From Qipengyuania sp. SS22 (GTDB taxonomy: Bacteria; Pseudomonadota; Alphaproteobacteria; Sphingomonadales; Sphingomonadaceae): a stretch of DNA of 64,000 nt. This document shows positions 19,684 through 28,430 of the stretch, in pieces. Under the pieces are notes generated by a model. The model made no database searches. It was given only the letters and a program-made list of their open reading frames with translations, and was not told where the DNA came from. The stretch spans positions 1,054,001-1,118,000 of the forward strand of contig NZ_CP107048.1 of assembly GCF_025736935.1 (NCBI RefSeq). Reading direction: 5' to 3'. Both the position numbers and the translations under genes were made by a program. Position 1 is the stretch's first letter, and each line of letters starts with the position of its first letter.

Positions 19684-20930
19684 CAAATCTCTCCCTCTTT
19701 CACCAGCGTAACCTGGTGGACGTCGATCCCGCCACCGCGGAATCCGCCTTCGCAATACATCAGGTAATAGCGCCACAAATCGCAGAACTGTTCGTCGAAA
19801 TCTTTGGGCAGCGCCCCGGCGGCGACCGCCGCATCGAAACTGTGCCGCCAATCCTCAAGCGTCGCGGCATAGTCGCCCCCGAAATCGTGCTGGTCCCGCC
19901 AGGCAAGGCCGCGCTCCTCCGCCAGCTGGCGAAATTCGCTCGTGCGGATCAGCAGCCCGCCGGGGAAGATATAAGCCTGGATGAAATCGGCGCTCTTCGC
20001 ATAGGCGTCGAACAGATCGTCGCGCATCGCGATATACTGGATTGCGGCGCGCCCGCCCGGCTTCAGATTGCGCGCAATGCAGTCCATGAAAGTCGGCCAG
20101 TATTCGCGCCCCAAGGCTTCGACCATCTCGACGCTGACGATGGCATCGAACTGGCCCCCGCAATCGCGATAATCCTGCTTGCGGAAATCGACCCCGACGG
20201 CGTGTCGCGCGCGTGCCCAGGCGAGTTGTTCGTCGGACAGGCTGATTGCCGTGACATTGGACCCCCGCGCGGCAAGGAAGCCCGCCAGCCCGCCCCAGCC
20301 GCAACCGATTTCGAGCACCTCGGGCGCCGCACCGATACGCGCTGCCAATGCGTCCCATTTGCGCCGCTGCGCCGCTTCGAGGCCGTCCTCGCCACACTCC
20401 AGCGCCGAGGAATAGCTCATCGTCGGATCGAGCCATGCCTCGTAGAAATCATTGCCGAGGTCGTAATGCGCACTGATGTTCTTCTGCGCGCCTTCATGGG
20501 TGTTGCGATTGACCAGGTGCGCCAGCTTGAGCGCGTGGCGGAACGGGCCCTTGGCACGCGCGGTATCGCCCAGCCGGGCGGCGTGCTGCATGAACAGCGC
20601 GAACAGTGGCACCGGATCGGGGCTCCACCATTCGCCCGCCTCCCAAGCCTGGTACCAGCCGACCGAGCCATTGCTCGCCAGCCGGATCAGCGCGGTCCAG
20701 CTGCGCAGCTCGACTTCGCATTCGAACCCCGGCGCGTGTCCGCCCAGCGTGCGGCGGCTGCCGTCGGGCAGGACACCGTGAATGGTCCCCGATGTCAGCG
20801 CGGCATCGATGCGGCCGAGGATCCTCTCGAAACCGGGTGCCACCAACCGCGCGAACCAGCCGGGTTGGCGCGCAAAGCGTTGCGATCCGGCGATAAGGTC
20901 GTGCGCACGGGGGGTGGTCGGCATATCCAT
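19683..20930 (-). CDS. cfa: Cyclopropane-fatty-acyl-phospholipid synthase
   Basis: A 415-residue SAM-dependent methyltransferase. The SAM loop is LEIGCGWGGLAGFLA. AHYDLGNDFYEAWLDPTMSYSS is the signature of the family, and IVSVEMVEALGREYW contributes the active-site region. It adds a methylene bridge to unsaturated acyl chains in membrane phospholipids, a stress adaptation. The neighbour upstream is the photolyase gene, and the serine hydrolase follows with a one-base overlap. The photolyase-Cfa pairing resembles the singlet-oxygen stress regulons known from Rhodobacter, but no RpoE-type promoter could be assigned here. Confidence 0.93.
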   Translation of the reverse strand: MDMPTTPRAHDLIAGSQRFARQPGWFARLVAPGFERILGRIDAALTSGTIHGVLPDGSRRTLGGHAPGFECEVELRSWTALIRLASNGSVGWYQAWEAGEWWSPDPVPLFALFMQHAARLGDTARAKGPFRHALKLAHLVNRNTHEGAQKNISAHYDLGNDFYEAWLDPTMSYSSALECGEDGLEAAQRRKWDALAARIGAAPEVLEIGCGWGGLAGFLAARGSNVTAISLSDEQLAWARARHAVGVDFRKQDYRDCGGQFDAIVSVEMVEALGREYWPTFMDCIARNLKPGGRAAIQYIAMRDDLFDAYAKSADFIQAYIFPGGLLIRTSEFRQLAEERGLAWRDQHDFGGDYAATLEDWRHSFDAAVAAGALPKDFDEQFCDLWRYYLMYCEGGFRGGGIDVHQVTLVKEGEI

Positions 20931-20968
20931 CGCGCGCTGCTATTGCGCGGCGCGGCGGCGGACGCAAG

Positions 20969-22363
20969 CTAGCCTTTTGCCGACCGGTACGCCTCCAGCG
21001 CGCGCTCGCGCGCTTCCCGGTGACCGATCATCTTGACCGGATAGCCGCCGCGCCGGTCATCGGGTGGGTCGTGGATGCAATCGTCATCCATATCGGCCAG
21101 TTCGGGCACATATTCGCGGATGTAATCGGCGGCGGAGAACTTTGCGCTCTGCGTCAGCGGCGCCATGATCCGGCTGAACATATTGCTGTCGACGCCGGTG
21201 CCCGAAATCCACTGCCAGTTGACGCCGTTATTGCCGTAATCGGCATCGACCAGGCAGTCCCAATACCATTGCTCGCCATAGCGCCAGTCGATCAGCAAAT
21301 GCTTCACGAGGAAGCTGGCGCAGATCATCCGCACGCGGTTGTGCATCCACCCGGTCCGCCACAGCTGGCGCATGCCCGCATCGACCACCGGATAGCCCGT
21401 CATGCCGCGCTGCCAGCATTCGAGGTCTTGCTCGATCAGATGCCCCGCCTTGGGGTTCCGCCACAGCGTGCGTTCGTCGTAGTCGCGATAGCTGTCGCGC
21501 GGATAGTCGGGAAACTGGTCGATGATGTTCTGCGCATAATCGCGCCAGATCACTTCCTTGGCGAAGGTCTGCCATCCGGTGGAGCGCTTGTCCTTCAATG
21601 CATGCCACACCTGCGCAGGGCTGATCTCGCCCCATTGCAAATGCGGCGACAGGCGCGAGGTGATATCGTCCGAGGGCAGATTGCGCCCTTCGTCATAGTC
21701 GGCGATCTGGTCCGCCCACCAGTCGAGCCGGTCGTGCGCGGCACCTTCGCCGAACTCCCAGAAATCGCGGATGCCGCCGGCCCAATCGGGCCTGGTGGGA
21801 AGCAGATTCCAATTGGCCAGATCGTCGCTGCCGGGCCAGCTGTCGGGCGAATGGATCGTCTCGGGTTCGGGCAGCGGATCACGCGGCGGCATGACCTCGA
21901 GCATCGATTTCGAAAACGGCGTGTAGATCTTGTAGGGATCGCCCGAATTGGTCGTCACGCTGCCCGGCGGGAGCAGGTAATTGCCATCGTAGAGGCACAG
22001 CTTACAGCCTTCACCCAGCGCGTCGCGCAATTCGTCCTCGGCTTCTTTCCACCACGGCTCGTAATGCCGCATCGCGTGGATGCAGGTAGCCCCGACCTCG
22101 TCGGCTAGCGCGGCAAGCACCTGCGGGGCGTCGCCCTCGCGCAGCACGACGCGCGATCGACGCGCGCCAAGCGATTTGCCAAGGCTCTCGAGCGAGTGGT
22201 GCAGCCAGACCTTAGATGCGCCGCCATAGGCGTGGTCGCCAGCGCGCGCATCGTCGAGGATATAGACAGGAATAACGGGCCCGGCTTGCGCCGCCGCGTG
22301 CAAAGCGGGCTGGTCGGCGAGCCGCAAGTCGCGGCGCAGCCAGACGATTTGTGGTTTCGCGAT
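20969..22363 (-). CDS. phrB: Deoxyribodipyrimidine photo-lyase, apparent non-canonical start
   Basis: About 464 residues. The photolyase N-terminal strand IVWLRRDLRLAD and the C-terminal FAD region (NNGVNWQWISGTGVD, MAPLTQSAKF, YIREYVPEL) show a class I CPD photolyase that uses blue light to repair thymine dimers. In frame there is no ATG, GTG or TTG before IVWLRRDLR. The first TTG (22327) would delete this strand. The best candidate is ATC at 22363 (IAKPQIVWLRR), seven bases after a GGAG core in GGGAGAAG (22375-22368). Alternatives are an indel or a sequencing error. Gene identity is certain; the start is not. Confidence 0.9.
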   Translation of the reverse strand: MAKPQIVWLRRDLRLADQPALHAAAQAGPVIPVYILDDARAGDHAYGGASKVWLHHSLESLGKSLGARRSRVVLREGDAPQVLAALADEVGATCIHAMRHYEPWWKEAEDELRDALGEGCKLCLYDGNYLLPPGSVTTNSGDPYKIYTPFSKSMLEVMPPRDPLPEPETIHSPDSWPGSDDLANWNLLPTRPDWAGGIRDFWEFGEGAAHDRLDWWADQIADYDEGRNLPSDDITSRLSPHLQWGEISPAQVWHALKDKRSTGWQTFAKEVIWRDYAQNIIDQFPDYPRDSYRDYDERTLWRNPKAGHLIEQDLECWQRGMTGYPVVDAGMRQLWRTGWMHNRVRMICASFLVKHLLIDWRYGEQWYWDCLVDADYGNNGVNWQWISGTGVDSNMFSRIMAPLTQSAKFSAADYIREYVPELADMDDDCIHDPPDDRRGGYPVKMIGHREARERALEAYRSAKG

Positions 22364-22395
22364 AAATCTTCTCCCGATTGCCTGATACCAACCCC

Positions 22396-22485
22396 GTCAT
22401 GCTGAACTTGTTTCAGCATCCATCCTTCGGCCAACTCAGGTCGAGCGGGAGGAATGATGGACCCTGAAACAAGTTCAGGGTGACG
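22396..22485. repeat. Dispersed inverted-repeat pair, family C
   Basis: Unit one (22396-22423) has the stem TGCTGAA / TTCAGCA around CTTGT. Unit two (22457-22485) has ACCCTGAA / TTCAGGGT around ACAAG, and is the inverse of unit one in its shared core (TGAAACAAGTTCAG). They lie 33 bases apart between the photolyase start and the DUF457 gene. The stop codon of DUF457 (22475-22477) lies inside unit two, so the repeat encodes the end of that protein. Confidence 0.87.
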
Positions 22486-23467
22486 ATAAAGGAACCGGTT
22501 CGCAACGCACGTCGGGTAGCGCTACCGAAAAGCGGTCACGCGCGCGCGGATCGTAAAAGCGCGCATCGCGCAGGAGGACCTGGCCGCTGTCGTCACATTC
22601 GACGAACGGAGCTCTCGACCAGAACAGAAACGCCGCCATGGCACTATTCTTCGTGGCGATCTCTTCCGCAGTCATCGCAGGCGTTCCTCCATGCTCGATA
22701 AACACAATTTTGTCGCTCGAACTAAGGCCACTGGCGACTCCCTCCGGAAACCTCCAGTTTCCCCAAACCGGTCTTGCGTTTTCGGGGTCTGCATCCGCCG
22801 CATGCCAAATCAGTTCTCTCTCCCAGAAAGCTAAAGGAACAGGTGACGCTATGAGATCCGCAACATCGAGATGCTCATCGCCATCCCGCTCCGCTGCTGC
22901 TGTGATCGCTCCATTCATCCCAACATACGCCAGCGCCACCGCAATCGCCACGCGCGCAGGCCTTCGCCACTCCCTGCCCCGCTTCTCGCGGCGGAGCGAG
23001 AACCAGGTCGCGAAACCAAGCAGCGCCCATAGCCAGATGTCGATGATGAACAGCGTGTCGCCGTAGAACCACCTTGAGGAGAATGGTTCGAGCAGGCGAA
23101 TGCCGTAGACGTTGAGCCAGTCGAGCGCGGGGTGGGTCAGGCAGGCGATGAAGCTCAGCAGATAGAGCCATTTGAAACTGACCGGGAGCCTGTCCGCCGG
23201 GCGCTTGCCGCGCCCGGCCTGCCAGCGGTCGAAACCGTAGAGCAGCCCCGCCAGCACCAGCGGCAGCAGCACCCAGGCGATCGGTCCATGCTTGATGCCG
23301 CGGCGGAAGCCGAGATGTTCGACCCCGTCGAGCCAGAAGAAGCAGGCCGCATCGACATCGGGCAGGTTCGCGCCGATGATCAGCGCGGGCATGGCCAGCC
23401 CGGTCTTCCGTTTGAGCCCCGCCTGCCCGATCAACGCCCCGACGAGGCTGTGCGTGAGATTGTCCAT
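22475..23467 (-). CDS. Membrane-bound metal-dependent hydrolase, DUF457/YbcI family
   Basis: A 330-residue integral membrane protein. The start MDNLTHSLVGALIGQAGLKR carries the conserved His of the family (NLTHSLVG), and GANLPDVDAACFF, HRGIKHGP-like FRRGIKHGP and LTHPALDWLNVYG supply further His/Asp residues for the metal site. Four or five membrane segments lie in residues 20-200. The C-terminal 130 residues are soluble. The function is unknown, though homologues group with LexA-regulated YdjM. Its last residues and stop come from a dispersed repeat. The ATG at 23467 is the only natural start. Confidence 0.85.
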   Translation of the reverse strand: MDNLTHSLVGALIGQAGLKRKTGLAMPALIIGANLPDVDAACFFWLDGVEHLGFRRGIKHGPIAWVLLPLVLAGLLYGFDRWQAGRGKRPADRLPVSFKWLYLLSFIACLTHPALDWLNVYGIRLLEPFSSRWFYGDTLFIIDIWLWALLGFATWFSLRREKRGREWRRPARVAIAVALAYVGMNGAITAAAERDGDEHLDVADLIASPVPLAFWERELIWHAADADPENARPVWGNWRFPEGVASGLSSSDKIVFIEHGGTPAMTAEEIATKNSAMAAFLFWSRAPFVECDDSGQVLLRDARFYDPRARDRFSVALPDVRCEPVPLSSP

Positions 23468-23551
23468 CGCGCGCGAGTGTTAGCCCGCCGCGCCCAAAAG
23501 GAAAGGGCGGCAGGTTGCCCCGCCGCCCTCGGTTCATCGGTTCAGCCTCGA

Positions 23552-24166
23552 TCAGGAATCGAAGGTTTCGCCGCGGCGCGCTGCGGTGAATTCACGGCGG
23601 TCGAGATAGGTGTCGCCGTCGTTATCGTAATAGAAGAAGCTGTCGGCGGCCTTGTTGATCGTGTCCGCCTTGAGCTCTGGCTCGCCCTGATCGTTCATCG
23701 CCTCATGCTGCGGATTGAGCGGGATCGCCCAGATCGCATATTCGGCAACCGAGAGCTGGTCGTCGTCGTTCCGGTCGAGATAGCCCCAGGTCATGTTCTG
23801 GCGCAGGCGCATGTTGGTTTCGCCATCGCGTTCCTGCGACGCGGCCTCCATTTCCTCGCGTTCGTCATCGCTCATGTCCTGCGAAGTGTCGGTAGCATCG
23901 GCCTGCTCGACCTGCTCGTTTACCACCTCGTCGCGATAGGTGCGATATTCGCTGCGGAACGCGTCGGAATCGAACGCATCGCGGCGCGTCTGCGCATCGT
24001 CGCCCAGCATGTAATCGCGCGTCATGGGATCGTATTCGTCCACCATGGCGGTTTCAGTATCGGCCATTTCGCTGCCGACTACCGGGTCCTCGGCCACGTC
24101 GTCGCCGCAGGCGACAAGCGCCAGCGCAAGCGTGGACAGTGCGGTCGTCTTGATCGAAATATTCAT
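23552..24166 (-). CDS. EF-hand lipoprotein, highly acidic
   Basis: A 204-residue secreted protein with the signal MNISIKTTALSTLALALVAC (lipobox LVAC). Residues 25-130 are strongly acidic and rich in Glu, Asp and Thr. Two EF-hand loops follow: DRNDDDQLSVAEY and DNDGDTYLDRREF, each with the 1-3-5-(7)-12 calcium-binding pattern. It is probably an outer- or inner-membrane calcium-binding lipoprotein in the periplasm. The molecular role is unknown. It lies beside korB on the same strand, separated by 103 bases that contain an inverted repeat. Confidence 0.82.
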   Translation of the reverse strand: MNISIKTTALSTLALALVACGDDVAEDPVVGSEMADTETAMVDEYDPMTRDYMLGDDAQTRRDAFDSDAFRSEYRTYRDEVVNEQVEQADATDTSQDMSDDEREEMEAASQERDGETNMRLRQNMTWGYLDRNDDDQLSVAEYAIWAIPLNPQHEAMNDQGEPELKADTINKAADSFFYYDNDGDTYLDRREFTAARRGETFDS

Positions 24167-24176
24167 GTCTTCTCCA

Positions 24177-24219
24177 TTGGTTGAACGGACCCTGCAGCGG
24201 CAGGGATATGTCCAACCAA
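24177..24219. repeat. Interrupted inverted repeat between korB and the EF-hand gene
   Basis: Outer arms TTGGTTG (24177-24183) and CAACCAA (24213-24219) enclose inner arms CCCTGC (24190-24195) and GCAGGG (24200-24205) with an AGCG loop and six- and seven-base internal loops. It could stop korAB transcripts or form a 5' structure of the lipoprotein mRNA. There is no T run, so a standard intrinsic terminator is not supported. Confidence 0.55.
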
Positions 24220-24269
24220 CGGAGCCGAACCGCGATCGGTCCGAAAAACTGCCAAATGCTGTCAGCGCG

Positions 24270-25304
24270 TCAGACAGGATCCTGCGCGGTGCCGTCGACG
24301 GTCCAGGTCTGGCCCTTGCCGAGCAACTTGGCGAGGTTGGCTTCCTTGCCCTGGCTCGCGGCGGCCTTTTCGGCCATCGCGGCGGCTTCGAAGGTCGGGC
24401 GCGGATCGTCATAGAGCACGCCCAGCGCCATCGGGAACGGGCCGAAGGGCATTTCGACCAGCATATGCGCGATCGAGCGGTTGGTGACATCGTGGACGAT
24501 CACCCCCGCGGCTTCCCAATCGCCATCGACGACATCGACCACCTTGAGTTCGAGCTTGTCGCGGTCGAGCGCGATGCCCTTCGCATCCTTCGCGAACAGC
24601 ATCGGCTTGCCGTTTTCGAGCCACAGCTGCTGGTCTTCGGCGCCCTTGGGCGCGGCGAAATCGTGGAACACGTCCTTGTTGTAGACGATGCAGTTCTGGA
24701 AGATCTCGATAAAGGCGGCGCCCTGGTGGGCATGCGCGGCCTTGAGCACATCGGGCAGGTGCTTCGACACGTCGAAACCGCGGCCGACGAAGCGCGCGCC
24801 CGCGCCCAGCGCGAACGCGGCAGGACGTGCGGGATGGTCGTAGCTGCCGATCGGGGTCGAGGGCGACTTCGTGCCTTCGCGGCTGGTCGGCGAGGCCTGG
24901 CCCTTCGTGAGACCGTAAATCTCGTTGTTGAACAGCATGATCTGCATGTTCACATTCCGGCGAAGAACATGCATCAAGTGGTTGCCGCCAATCGACAATC
25001 CGTCACCATCGCCGGTCACCAGCCAGATATCGAGATCGGGATTGGCCAGCTTCGCACCCGTGGCGAACGCGGGCGCACGACCATGGATCGTGTGGAAGCC
25101 GTAGCTCTCGACGTAATAGGGGAAGCGGCTCGAACAGCCGATGCCCGAAATGAACACGGTGTTCGCCGGGTCCGCGCCCAGCTGCGGCAGCGTGCGCTGC
25201 ACCGCCTTGAGAATCGCATAGTCGCCGCAACCCGGGCACCAGCGAACCTCCTGGTCGGTTTCCCAGTCCTTGAGCGTGGTTTCGATCTTAACGGGTGCGT
25301 TCAC
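24270..25304 (-). CDS. korB: 2-oxoacid:ferredoxin oxidoreductase, beta subunit
   Basis: 344 residues. The Fe-S/TPP subunit shows VRWCPGCGDYAIL near the start, GIGCSSRFPYY, and the thiamine diphosphate motif GDGDGLSIGGNHLMHVLRRN, followed by MLFNNEIYGLTKGQ. With KorA it oxidises 2-oxoglutarate (or another 2-oxoacid) to acyl-CoA, reducing ferredoxin. It begins with GTG at 25304 and overlaps the korA stop by four bases. The substrate is assigned by the fused alpha/gamma type of the partner and cannot be read directly. Confidence 0.93.
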   Translation of the reverse strand: MNAPVKIETTLKDWETDQEVRWCPGCGDYAILKAVQRTLPQLGADPANTVFISGIGCSSRFPYYVESYGFHTIHGRAPAFATGAKLANPDLDIWLVTGDGDGLSIGGNHLMHVLRRNVNMQIMLFNNEIYGLTKGQASPTSREGTKSPSTPIGSYDHPARPAAFALGAGARFVGRGFDVSKHLPDVLKAAHAHQGAAFIEIFQNCIVYNKDVFHDFAAPKGAEDQQLWLENGKPMLFAKDAKGIALDRDKLELKVVDVVDGDWEAAGVIVHDVTNRSIAHMLVEMPFGPFPMALGVLYDDPRPTFEAAAMAEKAAASQGKEANLAKLLGKGQTWTVDGTAQDPV

Positions 25305-27304
25305 GAGCCGAGCTCCTGCGATTGCGGTGACGACTGGTTCTTCAACGACCCGTCGTCATGTCCGGATTTCAGATGCGGTAGCTGGTCGTCATTGACCGGC
25401 ACTTCGCCGCCCTCATTGCCTTCGACGCCGTCGAAATACTTGCCGATCGCCTCTTCCAGTTCGGCGATCTGGAACGGCTGGCCGCTGGTCTTGGTCAGCG
25501 GCGTCGCATCGACGAGGAACTGGTCGCGCAGCACGGTCTTGAACTGGCCGGTGTTCATTTCGGGCACCAGCACATGCTCGAACCCGCGCAGCAGGTCCCC
25601 GAGGTTCTTCGGCAGCGGCCAGATATGGCGCACATGGATGTGGCTCACGTCCAGCCCCTGGCGGCGCGCATTGTCGACCGCGCGGTGGATCGGGCCGAAG
25701 GTGCTGCCCCAGCCGACGACTGCGAGCTTGCCCGAACTGTTCCCGAGGCACACTTCCTGGTCGGGGATGGCGATTCCGTCGATCTTGCCCTTGCGCAGGT
25801 CGGTCATGCGCTGGTGGTTGTCGGGCGAATAGTCGATATTCCCGCTCAGCTCGTGCTTTTCGATCCCGCCGATGCGGTGCATCAGGCCGGGCGTGCCGGG
25901 CTTGACCCAGGGCCGTGCACCCTTGTCGTCGCGCTTGTAGGGCAGGAAGGTGTCGGCCCCCGCGTCATCGACCGCGTTCTTTTCGGTCAGAAACTGCGCC
26001 GGGAACGGTTCGAACGTGGCCGGATCGGGCACTTTCCAAGGCTCGGCGGCATTGGCGATATACCCGTCGGTGAGCAGCATGACCGGCGTCATGTATTGCA
26101 CCGCGATGCGGCAGGCCTCGATCGCCACCTCGAAGGCATCGCCCGGGCTGCTGGCGGCAATCACCGGCATCGGCGCATCGCCGTTGCGGCCATAGACCGC
26201 CTGGTACAGATCGCTCTGTTCGGTCTTGGTCGGCAGGCCGGTCGACGGGCCGCCGCGCTGCGAATTGACGATCACCAGCGGCAGTTCGGTCATGATCGCG
26301 AGACCCATTGCCTCGCCCTTGAGCGCAATGCCCGGACCCGACGAGCTGGTGATCCCGAGGCTGCCCGCGTAGCTGGCGCCGATCGCGGCGCAGATTGCGG
26401 CAATTTCGTCTTCCGCCTGAAAGGTGGTGACGTCGAATTCCTTGAGCCGCGCGAGATGGTGCAGGATCGCACTGGCGGGCGTGATCGGATAACCGCCGAA
26501 AAACATCGGCAGGCTGGCCAGCTGCGCGCCTGCCACGAGGCCAAGACTGACCGCTTCGGCGCCGGTGACGGTGCGGTAAAGCCCCGGCGCGCTGGGCACC
26601 GGATCGATATGAACCTGCTTGAGCGGCCCCGCGAGCTCGGCGGTTTCGCCATAGGCATGGCCCGCATCGAGCGCGGCAATATTGGCATCGGCGATTTCGG
26701 GCTTGGATTTGAACTTGGCCTTGAGCCAGTCGTGGATCGGTTCGCGCGGACGGTCGAACATCCACAGCGCCAGACCCAGCGTCCACATGTTCTTGGACCG
26801 CAGCGCGTCCTTGTTGCCCAGGCCGTAGGGCTTGACCGCCTCGATCGTCTTTTCGCTGATGTCGAAGGCGAGCAAATCGTATTTCGCGAGGCTGTCATCC
26901 TCGAGCGGATTGGCCTCGTAATGCGCCTTGTCGAGGTTGCGCTTGGTGAACGCGCCGGTGTCGGCAATCACCAGCCCGCCGGGCTTGAGCGCCGCGATAT
27001 TGGTCTTGAGCGCCGCCGGGTTCATCGCCACCAGCACATCGGGCGCATCGCCCGCAGTATTGATTTCGCGGCTGCCGAAATTGATCTGGAACGCCGAAAC
27101 GCCGAACAGCGTGCCCTGCGGCGCGCGGATTTCGGCGGGGAAATCGGGGAACGTGGCCAGGTCATTGCCGGCCAGCGCGGTCGACAGGGTGAACTGCCCG
27201 CCCGTCAGCTGCATGCCATCGCCGGAGTCGCCGGCAAAGCGCACGACAACGCTTTCGGGGGTTGCGGGGAGGCCGTCCTGCGGGGCGGTGGCGGCTGTTG
27301 CCAT
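25301..27304 (-). CDS. korA: 2-oxoacid:ferredoxin oxidoreductase, fused gamma-alpha subunit
   Basis: 667 residues. The N-terminal gamma domain opens with VVVRFAGDSGDGMQLTGGQF, and the alpha (pyrimidine-binding) domain follows after residue 210 (LGLVAGAQLASLPMFFGGYP, SSGPGIALKGEAMGLA and RGGPSTGLPTKTEQSDL, all typical). The gamma-alpha fusion is the form found in many aerobic alphaproteobacteria, where KorAB works beside or instead of the lipoate-dependent complex. The ATG at 27304 fits the family start better than three longer alternatives. It precedes korB and is divergent from the esterase across 175 bases. Confidence 0.93.
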   Translation of the reverse strand: MATAATAPQDGLPATPESVVVRFAGDSGDGMQLTGGQFTLSTALAGNDLATFPDFPAEIRAPQGTLFGVSAFQINFGSREINTAGDAPDVLVAMNPAALKTNIAALKPGGLVIADTGAFTKRNLDKAHYEANPLEDDSLAKYDLLAFDISEKTIEAVKPYGLGNKDALRSKNMWTLGLALWMFDRPREPIHDWLKAKFKSKPEIADANIAALDAGHAYGETAELAGPLKQVHIDPVPSAPGLYRTVTGAEAVSLGLVAGAQLASLPMFFGGYPITPASAILHHLARLKEFDVTTFQAEDEIAAICAAIGASYAGSLGITSSSGPGIALKGEAMGLAIMTELPLVIVNSQRGGPSTGLPTKTEQSDLYQAVYGRNGDAPMPVIAASSPGDAFEVAIEACRIAVQYMTPVMLLTDGYIANAAEPWKVPDPATFEPFPAQFLTEKNAVDDAGADTFLPYKRDDKGARPWVKPGTPGLMHRIGGIEKHELSGNIDYSPDNHQRMTDLRKGKIDGIAIPDQEVCLGNSSGKLAVVGWGSTFGPIHRAVDNARRQGLDVSHIHVRHIWPLPKNLGDLLRGFEHVLVPEMNTGQFKTVLRDQFLVDATPLTKTSGQPFQIAELEEAIGKYFDGVEGNEGGEVPVNDDQLPHLKSGHDDGSLKNQSSPQSQELGS

Positions 27305-27479
27305 CCGGATATTCCTTGTCTGCGCCATCGCTTGCGGCGCCGTTTCCAATGGGAAGCGCCACCTAGGGCGCGCCTCATCCTCTCGCAATGAAGTTTCTCT
27401 GCTAGGCCAAAAAAGCGGCATGGAAAAGCGCTGCGAACACGCTAAGTCCCAAAAAGAAACGCAAATGAGAGAGAACGCA

Positions 27480-28430
27480 ATGGCCGATACCGAACATTAT
27501 GTCCGCGACGATGTACGCGGGTTCCTCGACATGCTCGAAGCGATGGGCGGTAAGGGAGTAGAGGAGGTCGGCGCCGAAGAGGCCCGCCAGCAGATGCGCG
27601 CGATGGGCACCGTGGCCGAGTCCGAGCCGCGGACGATGGCGGTACAGCGCGATCTGACGTGCCCCGGCCCTGCGGGTCCGATCCCGCTGCGATTCTACGA
27701 CGTCAAGGCCGAGCGCGAGCCGGGCCCCTGCGTAATATTCATCCACGGCGGCGGTTTCGTGATCGGCGATCTCGAAGTCTACAACGCGCTGTGCACCGAA
27801 ATTTCGCACCATCTCGACTTGCCGGTAATCTCGGTCGACTACCGTCTCGCGCCCGAACACCCCTTCCCCGCCGCACCCGACGATTGCGAGGCCGTCGCGC
27901 GCTGGCTCGCCGCATCCCCCGCCGAGCTTGAGCGGACGATCACCGGGCTGGTCATCACCGGCGACAGCGCGGGCGGCAATCTGACCATTGTCACCACCAA
28001 CCAGCTGATGAACGAACCCGCCGACGTACCGGTGATCGTGCAGGCACCGATCTATCCGGTGGCCAGCGACACCTCGCAGCACAGCAGCTTCGCGATGTTC
28101 ACCGAAGGCTTCCTGCTGACCGGCGCGGCGATGGCCTGGTTCAACGATCAATATGGCGGCGATGCGGGCGATCCGCGCCACACGCCGATGGTCGGCGATT
28201 GCACGAACACCCCGCCGACCGTCGTGTGCACCGCGGGTCTCGATCCCTTGCGCGATTCCGGCCGGGAATACGCCGCACATCTGGTGCAACTCGGCACGGA
28301 AGTGGTCTATCTCGAGTTTCCCGGGATCATTCACGGGTTTACCACGCTGAGAAAAGCGATACCGAGCGGCCAGAGGGACCTCGAAGCGTTCCTCGACGCG
28401 ACGAAACTGATGGTGGAGCGATACAGGTGA
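27480..28430 (+). CDS. Alpha/beta hydrolase, hormone-sensitive lipase (family IV) type
   Basis: A 316-residue esterase. The oxyanion motif is FIHGGGFVIGD, the nucleophile is in ITGDSAGGNL, the catalytic Asp is in CTAGLDPLRDSG and the His is in GIIHGFTTL. YRLAPEHPFPAAPDD is characteristic of the HSL group. It acts on short-chain acyl esters; the natural substrate is unknown. The ATG at 27480 has a GAGAGAGA ribosome site directly before it, better placed than the in-frame ATG 15 bases earlier. Its stop overlaps the GTG start of rppH (GTGA). Confidence 0.9.
   Translation: MADTEHYVRDDVRGFLDMLEAMGGKGVEEVGAEEARQQMRAMGTVAESEPRTMAVQRDLTCPGPAGPIPLRFYDVKAEREPGPCVIFIHGGGFVIGDLEVYNALCTEISHHLDLPVISVDYRLAPEHPFPAAPDDCEAVARWLAASPAELERTITGLVITGDSAGGNLTIVTTNQLMNEPADVPVIVQAPIYPVASDTSQHSSFAMFTEGFLLTGAAMAWFNDQYGGDAGDPRHTPMVGDCTNTPPTVVCTAGLDPLRDSGREYAAHLVQLGTEVVYLEFPGIIHGFTTLRKAIPSGQRDLEAFLDATKLMVERYR

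Noticed and set aside
25574..27391. 605-codon frame opposite korA
   Set aside because: Antisense shadow; no recognised motif.
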